Part shown: positions 25,720 through 34,153 of the stretch, piece by piece
Position numbering within the stretch: the stretch's first letter is position 1
Layout: each line of letters opens with the position of its first letter
DNA from: CBETVX01 sp965539935
GTDB taxonomy: Bacteria; Bacillota; Clostridia; Peptostreptococcales; Caminicellaceae
Assembly (NCBI GenBank): GCA_965539935.1
Contig: CBETVX010000011.1
Span: forward strand, 1-64,000
Reading direction: 5' to 3'
Length of the DNA: 64,000 bases
Program-made: the position numbers and the translations under genes
The notes under the pieces: model-generated
The model's database searches: none
Told to the model about the DNA's origin: nothing
What the model saw: only the letters and a program-made list of their open reading frames with translations

Positions 25720-28191
25720 TTATTTTACCACAATATTAACTAATTTAGATGGAACACAAATAACTTTCACTATGTTCTTATCTTTAATGTATCCCTGTAT
25801 TCTCTCACTATTTAAAGCAACTTTTTCTAAGTCTTCTTTACTAATGTCTTTACTTACTTCGATTTTTTCTCTTACTTTTCCATTTACTTGAATAACTACC
25901 TCTATCTCTTCTTTTACTAAAGCTCTTTCATTATATTTAGGCCAACTTTGTTCATGAATACTTTCTTTATATCCTAAATAGTGCCAAAGTTCTTCAGTAA
26001 TATGTGGTGCAAAGGGAGATAGTAGTACCAATATAGTATCTACAGCAAGTTTCAGTAATGGTGAATTTATCTTTCCTTCTTCTATTTCTTTATATTTATA
26101 AACTTCATTTACTAGCTCCATTACAGCACTTATTGCTGTATTAAAGTTGAATCTTTCTTCAATATCTTCAGTAACTTTCTTAATAGTATTATTAATAACA
26201 AAGTTTAACTCTTTATCTTCTTTTGTTTTTATAACAAGTTCTTGTTCATTAAATGCTTTGTCCTTTATTTCATGAACTAGTCTCCAAACCCTATTTAGGA
26301 ATCTAAAAGAACCCTCTACACCTGTATCGCTCCACTCTAAATCCCTTTCTGGAGGAGCTGCAAATAATATAAATAGTCTTGCAGTATCTGCTCCATATTT
26401 TGAAACAATTTCCTCTGGACTTACTACATTACCCTTAGATTTTGACATTTTTGCCCCATCTTTTAAAACCATTCCTTGAGTTAATAAATTTTCAAAGGGC
26501 TCTTCAACAGGTGATAATCCTAAATCATATAATACCTTTGTAAAGAATCGGGCATAAAGCAAATGTAATATAGCATGTTCTACTCCACCAATATATTGAT
26601 CTACCTTCATCCAGTACTTTGCATTTTCTTTATCAAATACCTTTTCGTCGTTATTTGCATCTGTATATCTTAAGAAATACCATGATGAGTCTACAAAGGT
26701 ATCCATAGTATCAGTTTCTCTTTTTGCATTGCCACCACACTTAGGACAAGTAGCATTTTTGAAAGATTCACTAGTATTAAGAGGTGATTCGCCTTTTCCA
26801 GAAAATACAACATCAGTAGGAAGTAGTACAGGCAAATCTTCTTCTTGTACTGGTTGAGTACCACATTTATCACAATATACTATAGGTATAGGAGTTCCCC
26901 AATATCTTTGACGAGAAATTAACCAGTCACGAAGTCTATAATTTATAGTTCTTTTACCTAAATCATTATCTTCCATAAAATCTATTATCTTTTCTATACA
27001 TTCACTATTGCTTAATCCGTTAAAATCTCCAGAATTAATCATTATTCCTGGTTCTATAAAAGCAGATTCTAAACTATCTAAATTTATATCTTCGTTTTTA
27101 GGTTTAATAACTGGTATGATATCAAGATTGTATTTTTTAGCAAATTCAAAATCCCTCTCATCATGGGCTGGAACAGCCATGACAGCACCAGTACCATAAT
27201 CCATCAATACATAGTTTGCTATGTAGATAGGTATCTTTTTATTGTTAATTGGATTTATTGCATATTTCCCTATAAATAAACCTTCTTTTTCTACATTACT
27301 AGCGGTTCTTTCTATTTCAGATAATCTAGCCAGTTTATTTACAAATGCATCTACCTCTGATTCATATTCCGTTCCACTTACTAATTCATTTACAAGAGGA
27401 TGTTCAGGAGCTAAAACCATAAATGTTACTCCATATATAGTATCAGGTCTTGTGGTAAATACTTCTAATGATTTATCGCTATTCTCTATTTTAAACTGTA
27501 CTTGTGCTCCATAACTTTTACCAATCCAGTTTTTTTGCATTATTTTAACCTTTTCGGGCCATCCATTCAACTTTTCTAAGTCTTGTAATAGCTTTTCTGC
27601 ATAATCAGTTATCTTAAAATACCATTGATCTAGATTTTTTTTGGTAACTAATGTATCACATCTTTCACATCTGTCATTTACAACTTGCTCATTAGCTAAA
27701 ACTGTTTCACATGATGGACACCAATTAACAGGAGATTTTTTCTTATATGCCAATCCATTTTTATAAAATTGTAAGAAAAGCCATTGTGTCCACTTATAAT
27801 AATCTGGCTGGCAAGTAGTTACTTCTCTATCCCAATCATAACTAATTCCAAGTTCCCTTAATTGTCTTTGCATTTCAGCAATATTTTCCTTAGTCCACTT
27901 ATCAGGATGTATATTATGTTTTATGGCAGCATTTTCAGCAGGGAGTCCAAAGGCATCCCAACCAATTGGATGCAATACATTGTATCCGTTCATAGTCTTG
28001 AATCTAGCAACAACATCACCAATAGAATAATTCCTCACATGGCCCATATGAAGTTTTCCTGATGGATATGGAAACATTTCTAAGGCATAATATTTTTCTT
28101 TAGAATTGTCTTCTTCAACTTTAAAAGCCTTATTTTCTTGCCATATTCCTTGCCATTTCTTTTCAATCTCTTGAAAATTATATTTTTCCAT
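25720..28191 (-). CDS. leuS: Leucyl-tRNA synthetase
   Basis: The 823-residue enzyme has the HIGH-type motif HMGH at residues 48-51 and KMSKSKGNVV in the C-terminal half, the CP1 editing domain in between, and paired zinc cysteines (CPSCE, CERCD). ATG 28191 is chosen because GGAGGT lies 8 bases before it. Expression is controlled by a T-box leader at 28230-28432. Confidence 0.98.
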   Translation of the reverse strand: MEKYNFQEIEKKWQGIWQENKAFKVEEDNSKEKYYALEMFPYPSGKLHMGHVRNYSIGDVVARFKTMNGYNVLHPIGWDAFGLPAENAAIKHNIHPDKWTKENIAEMQRQLRELGISYDWDREVTTCQPDYYKWTQWLFLQFYKNGLAYKKKSPVNWCPSCETVLANEQVVNDRCERCDTLVTKKNLDQWYFKITDYAEKLLQDLEKLNGWPEKVKIMQKNWIGKSYGAQVQFKIENSDKSLEVFTTRPDTIYGVTFMVLAPEHPLVNELVSGTEYESEVDAFVNKLARLSEIERTASNVEKEGLFIGKYAINPINNKKIPIYIANYVLMDYGTGAVMAVPAHDERDFEFAKKYNLDIIPVIKPKNEDINLDSLESAFIEPGIMINSGDFNGLSNSECIEKIIDFMEDNDLGKRTINYRLRDWLISRQRYWGTPIPIVYCDKCGTQPVQEEDLPVLLPTDVVFSGKGESPLNTSESFKNATCPKCGGNAKRETDTMDTFVDSSWYFLRYTDANNDEKVFDKENAKYWMKVDQYIGGVEHAILHLLYARFFTKVLYDLGLSPVEEPFENLLTQGMVLKDGAKMSKSKGNVVSPEEIVSKYGADTARLFILFAAPPERDLEWSDTGVEGSFRFLNRVWRLVHEIKDKAFNEQELVIKTKEDKELNFVINNTIKKVTEDIEERFNFNTAISAVMELVNEVYKYKEIEEGKINSPLLKLAVDTILVLLSPFAPHITEELWHYLGYKESIHEQSWPKYNERALVKEEIEVVIQVNGKVREKIEVSKDISKEDLEKVALNSERIQGYIKDKNIVKVICVPSKLVNIVVK

Positions 28192-28229
28192 AAAATCTAA
28201 CCTCCTATTAATAATAAAATATCCCAAAT

Positions 28230-28432
28230 AAAAAAGTGGCTCTATATAACTTATCCTATAGGGACGAGAAATTCCCGCGGTACCACCCTATTTAGCCATA
28301 GACCCACTCATTAGTTTTATATAGGTAACTAACCTTTAAAATATACCATAGGCAAGTTCAGAAACTCTCTATGCCAATTCTCACCACCCATCGGCTCTCT
28401 GAAATAGATAAGATTCTTACTACTCCTATTAC
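28230..28432 (-). promoter_or_regulatory. T-box leader of leuS
   Basis: On the minus strand the antiterminator carries the T-box GGGTGGTACCGCG (28288-28276), with UGGU positioned to pair with the ACCA end of tRNA-Leu. Stem I has the conserved apical stretch AGAGAGCCGATGGGTGGTGAG and the specifier region GAA-CTT-GCC with CTT at 28356-28354, a leucine codon. A T run follows at 28235-28230. The competing terminator stem is weak (CTATA/TATAG), so its exact form is unclear. Confidence 0.92.
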
Positions 28433-28485
28433 ATTTTATTTTTATTAAATTTTTGCATTAATTACTATTTATTTTAAGTTTTTAA

Positions 28486-28845
28486 TCAATAACTGTCAAT
28501 ATCTAATTCTACATATTTTGCATCTTTCCATATTCTTTCAAGATCATAAAATTTTCGCTCATCTTCTGTGAATATATGAACCACAACATCAAAATAATCT
28601 AATAATATCCATTTACCATTATCATAGCCTTCTTTGTGTCTAATAAATACATCTTTTTTATTAAATTTTTTCTCTAATTCATCTGCAAGTGCAGTAGCGT
28701 GTTTTGTTGAAGTTCCTGTACATATAATAAAATAGTCAGCTATTGAAGACAAATTTTGAACATCTAAGATGACTATATCTGAGGCCTTTTTATTATCTAA
28801 TATTTTACTAATCTCTATGGCAAATCTTTTAGAACTTTCTCCCAT
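28486..28845 (-). CDS. rsfS: Ribosomal silencing factor RsfS
   Basis: A 119-residue Iojap/RsfS protein that binds L14 and keeps the subunits apart when nutrients are low. DYFIICTGTSTKHATALADELE and GYDNGKWILLDYFDVVVHIF are diagnostic. It is the last gene after nadD, yqeK and the antiporter gene. Confidence 0.95.
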   Translation of the reverse strand: MGESSKRFAIEISKILDNKKASDIVILDVQNLSSIADYFIICTGTSTKHATALADELEKKFNKKDVFIRHKEGYDNGKWILLDYFDVVVHIFTEDERKFYDLERIWKDAKYVELDIDSY

Positions 28846-28870
28846 TTTTTTCCTCCAATCGCTGTTGTTT

Positions 28871-29881
28871 TTATATACTAAATATTGAATATGCTAAAAA
28901 AGTTAGATAAATACCGTATACTAACAGTAATAATAGTCCATTATTTTTATTAAGCCTTCCTTGAACTATACCACTAACCACTAAAATTATCATTAGAACT
29001 AGGGCAACAGGCAAATCAATATATAGTGTTTGAGGAACATTATTATATACTTTATCAAACAGAGCAATATTTCTGTGGCTAATAACTAAACCAGTATCTG
29101 ATGCTATAGAAGAAAAACCTAAAATCATAGTATTATTAAGTATATTAGCTCCTATAATATTACCAACTGATATACCTTCATATCCCTTTATTATTGCAGT
29201 TAAAGCTGTTGTAAGTTCAGGTAATGAAGTTCCTAAAGCTATAAGTGTAAGACTAACAATTTGCTCAGGTACATTAAAAAAATATGCAATCTTTTGACCA
29301 TTATCTACTAATAGTCTCGCCCCTATAATAATAAAAATAGTTCCTAATAAAAATTTAATACAGTTAATAATAATTTCTTTAGAAGTAATCTTTTTATAAT
29401 TATTTTTAGGTCTTGAAATCCTATTTTTACCTTTAAATTGACTAATATTTAATACAATAAATACTCCTAGAAAAACCAATAGTATATATCCTTCTCTCTT
29501 TGAAAGAATTGTATCTATGGAGAAAAATAGTAATACTATAGTAGTTATTATCATTAAGACACCCTTCTGAGCAAATAACCTTTTATTTATGTCTCCTGGC
29601 ATAAAAATTATTGCAATTGAAAGAATCAAACCTATATTACATATAGTTGATCCCACAGCATTTCCAATAGCCATATCAGGAGAGCCTTGAAGGGAAGCAA
29701 AGACAGATACAAATAATTCTGGCAATGTTGTAGCTAAACTAACAATAGTAGCACCTATAATAATCGTTGGAATACCTGATACTGTTGCAAACCATACCGA
29801 GGCATTAACAAATAGGTCTCCACCCTTTATTATAATTACAAGTCCTATAATAAACAATACAAATACAATAAATATTTCCAT
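28871..29881 (-). CDS. Calcium/sodium:proton antiporter of the CaCA family
   Basis: A 336-residue membrane protein with about ten segments. It has the two inverted alpha-repeats of the CaCA family: IVSLATTLPELFVS with GNAVGSTICNIGL, and LIALGTSLPELTTAL with GNIIGANILNNT. The paired glutamates (TLPE, SLPE) are the ion-binding residues. It is inserted between yqeK and rsfS, which are adjacent in most Firmicutes. The exact ions are not certain. Confidence 0.9.
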   Translation of the reverse strand: MEIFIVFVLFIIGLVIIIKGGDLFVNASVWFATVSGIPTIIIGATIVSLATTLPELFVSVFASLQGSPDMAIGNAVGSTICNIGLILSIAIIFMPGDINKRLFAQKGVLMIITTIVLLFFSIDTILSKREGYILLVFLGVFIVLNISQFKGKNRISRPKNNYKKITSKEIIINCIKFLLGTIFIIIGARLLVDNGQKIAYFFNVPEQIVSLTLIALGTSLPELTTALTAIIKGYEGISVGNIIGANILNNTMILGFSSIASDTGLVISHRNIALFDKVYNNVPQTLYIDLPVALVLMIILVVSGIVQGRLNKNNGLLLLLVYGIYLTFLAYSIFSI

Positions 29882-29954
29882 TATTATCCTCCATTGTACT
29901 GCTACTAGTTAATATATATATATTTCCTTTATTTTGCTACTGAAAAAGTCAAAT

Positions 29955-30524
29955 TTACTTCTGCTTAAGTAAGATACTATTCCTAGCTAAAACTGTATTT
30001 GGATGTAATAATTTTCCCTTTGATATTACATGCTTTATTGAGTTTTCAAGGGCTAATATCATTGCTTTATCAATAGACTTAAAAGATACATCCCTTATTT
30101 TTTCTACACCATTAAAATCTCTATTTGGTTCTATATAATCTGCAAGATAAATAATTTTATCTAGTATAGTCATGTTTTCTCTAGCAATAGTATGATATTT
30201 TATAGCATCTAATATTTCTGTATCATGAATATTTATTTCATTTTTAGCTATTTCACTAGCTATAAGTCCATGGGCTAAATCAATTTGGTAATCAATTACT
30301 TTATCAATAGCAATATTATATCTATCAACATACTGTCTCATTTCCACTTCAGACATTTTCTTTGCATAGTCATGTAATAAGGCTGCCACACTAGCCTTAT
30401 AAACATTACATTCATAAATTTTGGCTAATTCCTTAGCTGTTTTATAAACACCTATTGTATGCTTAAATCGTTTGGGACTAAGTTTAGACTCTACAATACT
30501 TTTTATGGTATCAACAGAAATCAT
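29955..30524 (-). CDS. yqeK: HD-domain protein YqeK (Ap4A hydrolase type)
   Basis: A 189-residue HD-domain phosphohydrolase. The metal residues are in RFKHTIGVYKTA and ALLHDYAKKM, with DLAHGLIA and IKYHTIA as later histidines. YqeK of Firmicutes cleaves diadenosine tetraphosphate to ADP. ATG 30524 is preferred over GTG 30533 because AAGGGTG is then well spaced. It begins 11 bases after nadD. Confidence 0.92.
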   Translation of the reverse strand: MISVDTIKSIVESKLSPKRFKHTIGVYKTAKELAKIYECNVYKASVAALLHDYAKKMSEVEMRQYVDRYNIAIDKVIDYQIDLAHGLIASEIAKNEINIHDTEILDAIKYHTIARENMTILDKIIYLADYIEPNRDFNGVEKIRDVSFKSIDKAMILALENSIKHVISKGKLLHPNTVLARNSILLKQK

Positions 30525-30535
30525 TAATATCACCC

Positions 30536-31141
30536 TTAGATATACAAATTATTTTTATATATATAATGCTCCACCGTTTCAGGAATAATATATTTTATAC
30601 TTTTCCCTGATTTTATTCTTTTTCTTATATCTGTAGAAGAAATAGCCAGTGCTGGTACATCAGTAATGATAATTTGAGAGTTATATTTTTTATTAAGGTA
30701 TTCAATTTTTTCTTTAAGTTTTTTCACATCAATACCAGGTCTTGTTGCTGCCACAAATCTACAAAGCTTCAATAATTCTTCTGGTTCTTTCCAAGTTTCT
30801 AGTTCATTTAATGCATCGGCTCCGGTAATAAAATATAATTCAGTATTTGAATTATACATACTTTTAAGTTTTCTTATTGTATTTATTGTATAAGACACAT
30901 TCTTATTTTCAATTTCTATTTTTGATACTTCAAAATAAGGATGAGTAATAGTTGCAAGTAAAGTCATAGAATATCTATGATGACTACTTGTAATATCCAT
31001 ATCCTGTTTATGGGGTGGTCTGCCAGCAGGAATAAAGACAACTCTATCTAGTTCAAATTGAGTTCTAATTTGTTCTGCCAATACTAAATGCCCATAATGT
31101 ATGGGATCAAATGTCCCTCCCATTATTCCTATTTTTTCCAT
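30536..31141 (-). CDS. nadD: Nicotinate-nucleotide adenylyltransferase
   Basis: The 201-residue enzyme makes deamido-NAD from nicotinate mononucleotide and ATP. GGTFDPIHYGHLVLAEQ near residue 8 holds the HxGH motif and ISSTDIRKRIKSGKS near residue 167 the second nucleotidyltransferase motif. The window also holds the nicotinate phosphoribosyltransferase that feeds it (62532-63569). Confidence 0.96.
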   Translation of the reverse strand: MEKIGIMGGTFDPIHYGHLVLAEQIRTQFELDRVVFIPAGRPPHKQDMDITSSHHRYSMTLLATITHPYFEVSKIEIENKNVSYTINTIRKLKSMYNSNTELYFITGADALNELETWKEPEELLKLCRFVAATRPGIDVKKLKEKIEYLNKKYNSQIIITDVPALAISSTDIRKRIKSGKSIKYIIPETVEHYIYKNNLYI

Positions 31142-31224
31142 AACTTCCTCCAGCTTCTATCGTATTTTCATATAATTACTTTCACATTATATCAAATATA
31201 TATTTATAGTTCCAATTAGATGTA

Positions 31225-31249
31225 GAAAAAAGTGGCCAAAGAAGACCAC
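31225..31249 (-). terminator. Terminator of the obg-yhbY unit
   Basis: On the minus strand GTGGTC pairs with GGCCAC around TTCTTT (31249-31232), with one G-U pair, followed by TTTTTT. It separates yhbY from nadD. Confidence 0.82.
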
Positions 31250-31290
31250 CATACATTAACTCATATTTATATTAATTTTATTATATAATA

Positions 31291-31584
31291 CTATTTAGGC
31301 AGTTCTATTTTAGGATTATTTTTAGATTTTTTATATATAACAAATCTACGACCCATTGCCTGAACAAACTCACCATTAGTTAATCTTGCTACCTCATTGG
31401 CAGCTTCCTTCGTATCTAACATACTGTTTTTTTGTATACTAACTTTAACAAGTTCTCTAGCCTCTAAGGCATCATTTAATTGATTGATAAATGCTTCTGT
31501 AATGCCTTCTTTCCCAATCTGTGTTATTGGGTCAATATTATGGGCTAATCCTTTCAAATATGTCCTTTGTTTTCCTGTAATCAC
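31291..31584 (-). CDS. yhbY: CRS1/YhbY-type RNA-binding protein
   Basis: The 97-residue protein has the CRM fold, with LKGLAHNIDPITQIGKEG and NGEFVQAMGRRFVIYK. It binds pre-50S particles and helps assembly. I place the start at GTG 31584, 9 bases after AAGGAG, which gives the family N-terminus VITGKQRTYL. AAGGAG begins within the obg stop region, so the genes are coupled. Confidence 0.9.
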   Translation of the reverse strand: MITGKQRTYLKGLAHNIDPITQIGKEGITEAFINQLNDALEARELVKVSIQKNSMLDTKEAANEVARLTNGEFVQAMGRRFVIYKKSKNNPKIELPK

Positions 31585-31597
31585 ACTTACCAGCTCC

Positions 31598-32890
31598 TTA
31601 ATCATAGTACTCAAATTCTAAATCATATATTTTAACAGTATCTCCATCTTCAATCCCTATTTCTTTTAATCTATCAAATACACCTTTTTTCATTAATATA
31701 CTTTGAAAATGTCTTAGAGAGTCTACATTTTCTATATCTGTTGAGTACAGAAGTTTTTCAATAGGTCTTCCCTCTACTATAAAATAGTCATCTTCTTTTC
31801 TAATTTCAATTTTATTTTTGTCTTCGCCATCTTCAAAGGTATAAACCTTATGGGCTTCATCATCTGGAATAACTTCTACTAAAGGTATATCCTCAATAGT
31901 ATCTAAGATTTCAGTTACATAAAGCATAAGCTCTTTTAATCCCTTTTTGGTGGCTGCTGAAACTGGAAAAACTTCATATCCTCTTTTTTCCATTTCATTT
32001 TTAAACTCTACATATTTACTTTCATCATATAGTAAATCCATTTTATTAGCTGCTATAATCTGTTTCCTTTTGGCCAGTTTTTCATTAAATTTCTTTAATT
32101 CAGTATTGATTTTATCAAAGTCATCTAATGGGTCGCGGCCTTCCATAGAAGATATATCCACAACATGAATCAATAGTTTTGTTCTTTCTACATGCCTTAA
32201 AAAGTCATGTCCAAGACCTACGCCTTCATGTGCTCCCTCGATAAGTCCAGGAATGTCAGCTAAAACAAAACTCTTTCCTTCAACAGCCTCCACAACTCCT
32301 AAATTAGGCTTTATGGTTGTAAAGTGATAATTCGCTATCTTTGGCTTTGCTTTTGTCACAACAGATAAAATAGTAGATTTCCCAACATTAGGAAAACCAA
32401 TTAAACCTACATCTGCCAATAGTTTTAACTCAAGGATTACCCATCGCTCCACTCCATAATCTCCTGCTTTAGCAAATGTAGGGGCTTGTCTAGTAGATGT
32501 TTTATAATGGGTATTTCCTTTTCCGCCCTTTCCACCTTTAGCTATTACAGCCCTTTGGCCGTGTTTTATTAAGTCCGCTATTACAGCACCAGTTTTTTCA
32601 TCCCTTACAATAGTTCCCGGTGGAACTTTAAGTACCAAATCTTCTCCATTTTTTCCTGCCATCTTTTTTTTCATGCCATTTTGACCTGACTCAGCTATGT
32701 ATTTCTTTCTATATCTAAAATCCATAAGTGTTTTTAAACCTTCGTCTACTTCAAATATTACACTTCCACCATTCCCTCCATCCCCACCATCAGGGCCTCC
32801 ATCGGGAACATATTTTTCTCTTCTAAAGGAAACAGCTCCATTACCACCTTTTCCACCTTTAACAAATATCCTTGCTTTATCTATAAACAT
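31598..32890 (-). CDS. obg: GTPase Obg/CgtA
   Basis: A 430-residue GTPase of 50S assembly and stress control. It has the glycine-rich Obg domain (FVKGGKGGNGAVSFRREKY), the G domain from about residue 160 with GFPNVGKST, DIPGLIEGAHEG and NKMDL, and the C-terminal OCT domain found in Firmicutes. It is followed directly by yhbY and preceded by a terminator after rpmA. Confidence 0.97.
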   Translation of the reverse strand: MFIDKARIFVKGGKGGNGAVSFRREKYVPDGGPDGGDGGNGGSVIFEVDEGLKTLMDFRYRKKYIAESGQNGMKKKMAGKNGEDLVLKVPPGTIVRDEKTGAVIADLIKHGQRAVIAKGGKGGKGNTHYKTSTRQAPTFAKAGDYGVERWVILELKLLADVGLIGFPNVGKSTILSVVTKAKPKIANYHFTTIKPNLGVVEAVEGKSFVLADIPGLIEGAHEGVGLGHDFLRHVERTKLLIHVVDISSMEGRDPLDDFDKINTELKKFNEKLAKRKQIIAANKMDLLYDESKYVEFKNEMEKRGYEVFPVSAATKKGLKELMLYVTEILDTIEDIPLVEVIPDDEAHKVYTFEDGEDKNKIEIRKEDDYFIVEGRPIEKLLYSTDIENVDSLRHFQSILMKKGVFDRLKEIGIEDGDTVKIYDLEFEYYD

Positions 32891-33027
32891 AATTCATCAC
32901 CCTTATATATTCATACATTAATTCTATTTACCAAATCAATTATATCAATAAAATATATTGTGTCAACTACATCTTACACACTTCTTATATCAATTATTTT
33001 ACCCCTATTATAGCTTGAAATACTCAA

Positions 33028-33061
33028 AAAAAATAAAACCCATACTAAAAAAGTATGGGTT
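33028..33061 (-). terminator. Terminator of the rplU-prp-rpmA operon
   Basis: AACCCATACT pairs with AGTATGGGTT (33037-33061) and on the minus strand runs into TTATTTTTTTT. It lies 6 bases past the rpmA stop. Confidence 0.88.
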
Positions 33062-33066
33062 AGTTA

Positions 33067-33366
33067 TTATTGAGCTACTGCTTGGTCTTGAGGATATACA
33101 CTTACTTGCTTTCTGCTTTTTCCTTTTCTTTCAAACTTAACTACACCGCTTACTTTAGCAAATAAAGTGTCATCTCCACCTCTACCTACATTATTACCTG
33201 GATGTATTTTAGTTCCTCTTTGTCTAACTATTATACTTCCAGCATTAACAAATTGTCCATCTGCTCTTTTTACACCTAATCTTTTAGATTCACTGTCACG
33301 ACCGTTTTTTGAACTACCTACACCTTTTTTACTTGCAAATAGTTGAAGATTTATTTTAAATAACAT
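33067..33366 (-). CDS. rpmA: 50S ribosomal protein L27
   Basis: A 99-residue L27 with GRDSESKRLGVKRADGQFV typical of the family. The N-terminus is KINLQLFASKKG, the extended Firmicutes form that the protease Prp cuts between F and A to uncover the end reaching the peptidyl-transferase centre. The prp gene lies 3 bases upstream. The C-terminal EDQ-type tail differs slightly (YPQDQAVAQ). Confidence 0.97.
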   Translation of the reverse strand: MLFKINLQLFASKKGVGSSKNGRDSESKRLGVKRADGQFVNAGSIIVRQRGTKIHPGNNVGRGGDDTLFAKVSGVVKFERKGKSRKQVSVYPQDQAVAQ

Positions 33367-33369
33367 ATG

Positions 33370-33699
33370 TTACACCTCCTTATAGCTAATTTCTATATAA
33401 TCGGAGTACATTTCCTCGGTAGCTTTCATACCTACTAACATAGAATCAAGTATTATGTTAGCTCTTTCTCGCTTTTTAGCATCTAGATTTGGAGGCAGCT
33501 TACAATATAGCCATCCATTATCTATCTCATAGACTATGTCAATGCCTGCTACTTCATATAAGGCTAATACAGTAGTTTGAGCAAGTATAGACATACTAGC
33601 ACAAACTACATCTTTTCCTGGGTCGTCAGCATAAGCATGACCTTTGACACTGAAAGAAATAATTCTATTAGCTTCCTTATTTATCTGTACATTGATCAT
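33370..33699 (-). CDS. prp: Ribosomal-processing cysteine protease Prp
   Basis: A 109-residue YsxB/Prp protease. The catalytic histidine is in VKGHAYADDPGKDVVCASMS near residue 21 and the catalytic cysteine in the VVCAS part near residue 32. It cleaves the N-terminal extension of L27, whose gene follows it. The order rplU-prp-rpmA is conserved in Firmicutes. Confidence 0.96.
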   Translation of the reverse strand: MINVQINKEANRIISFSVKGHAYADDPGKDVVCASMSILAQTTVLALYEVAGIDIVYEIDNGWLYCKLPPNLDAKKRERANIILDSMLVGMKATEEMYSDYIEISYKEV

Positions 33700-33708
33700 A
33701 AGTAAGAC

Positions 33709-34020
33709 CTATCCAATAATCTTTTCGATTTTAACTTTTGTATAAGGTTGACGATGTCCTTGTTTTTTTCTGTAATCCTTCTTAGCCTTGTACTTAAATA
33801 CAATAACTTTAGGACCTTTACCTTGTTCTACTACAGAAGCTTCTACTTTGCTTCCATCAACATAAGGATTACCTACAGAAAGTTTGCCATCCTTAGAAAC
33901 AGCTAATATCTTATCAAATTCAACTGCTTCACCAGCTTCTCCATTGATTTTTTCAATGAATAGAGTATCTCCTTCTTGAACTCTATATTGCTTTCCACCT
34001 GTTTCAATAATTGCGTACAT
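33709..34020 (-). CDS. rplU: 50S ribosomal protein L21
   Basis: A 103-residue L21 beginning MYAIIETGGKQYRVQEGD and ending with the family signature GHRQPYTKVKIEKI. ATG 34020 follows GAGGAGGTG with a 6-base spacing; an earlier in-frame codon would overlap that site. It is the first gene of the operon and lies behind an L21-type leader. Confidence 0.97.
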   Translation of the reverse strand: MYAIIETGGKQYRVQEGDTLFIEKINGEAGEAVEFDKILAVSKDGKLSVGNPYVDGSKVEASVVEQGKGPKVIVFKYKAKKDYRKKQGHRQPYTKVKIEKIIG

Positions 34021-34023
34021 CAA

Positions 34024-34105
34024 ATACACCTCCTCTTACCAGTCTCGCCGGATACAGGTACATAAAGTTTTAAAACCAGATCCGAGCGGCTACATAACAA
34101 AACTA
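34024..34105 (-). promoter_or_regulatory. Probable ribosomal L21 leader RNA
   Basis: On the minus strand the stretch contains AGCCGCTCGGATC, GTACCTGTATCCGGCGAG and ACTGGTAAGAGGAGG, which I recall as features of the L21 leader element of Firmicutes. Such leaders lie directly before rplU and are thought to bind a product of the operon. The match is from memory and was not scored against a model. Confidence 0.65.
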
Positions 34106-34153
34106 TATTATCATAGTATTTTTTTAAAGTCAAGGAAAAAGCTATATATTGAA

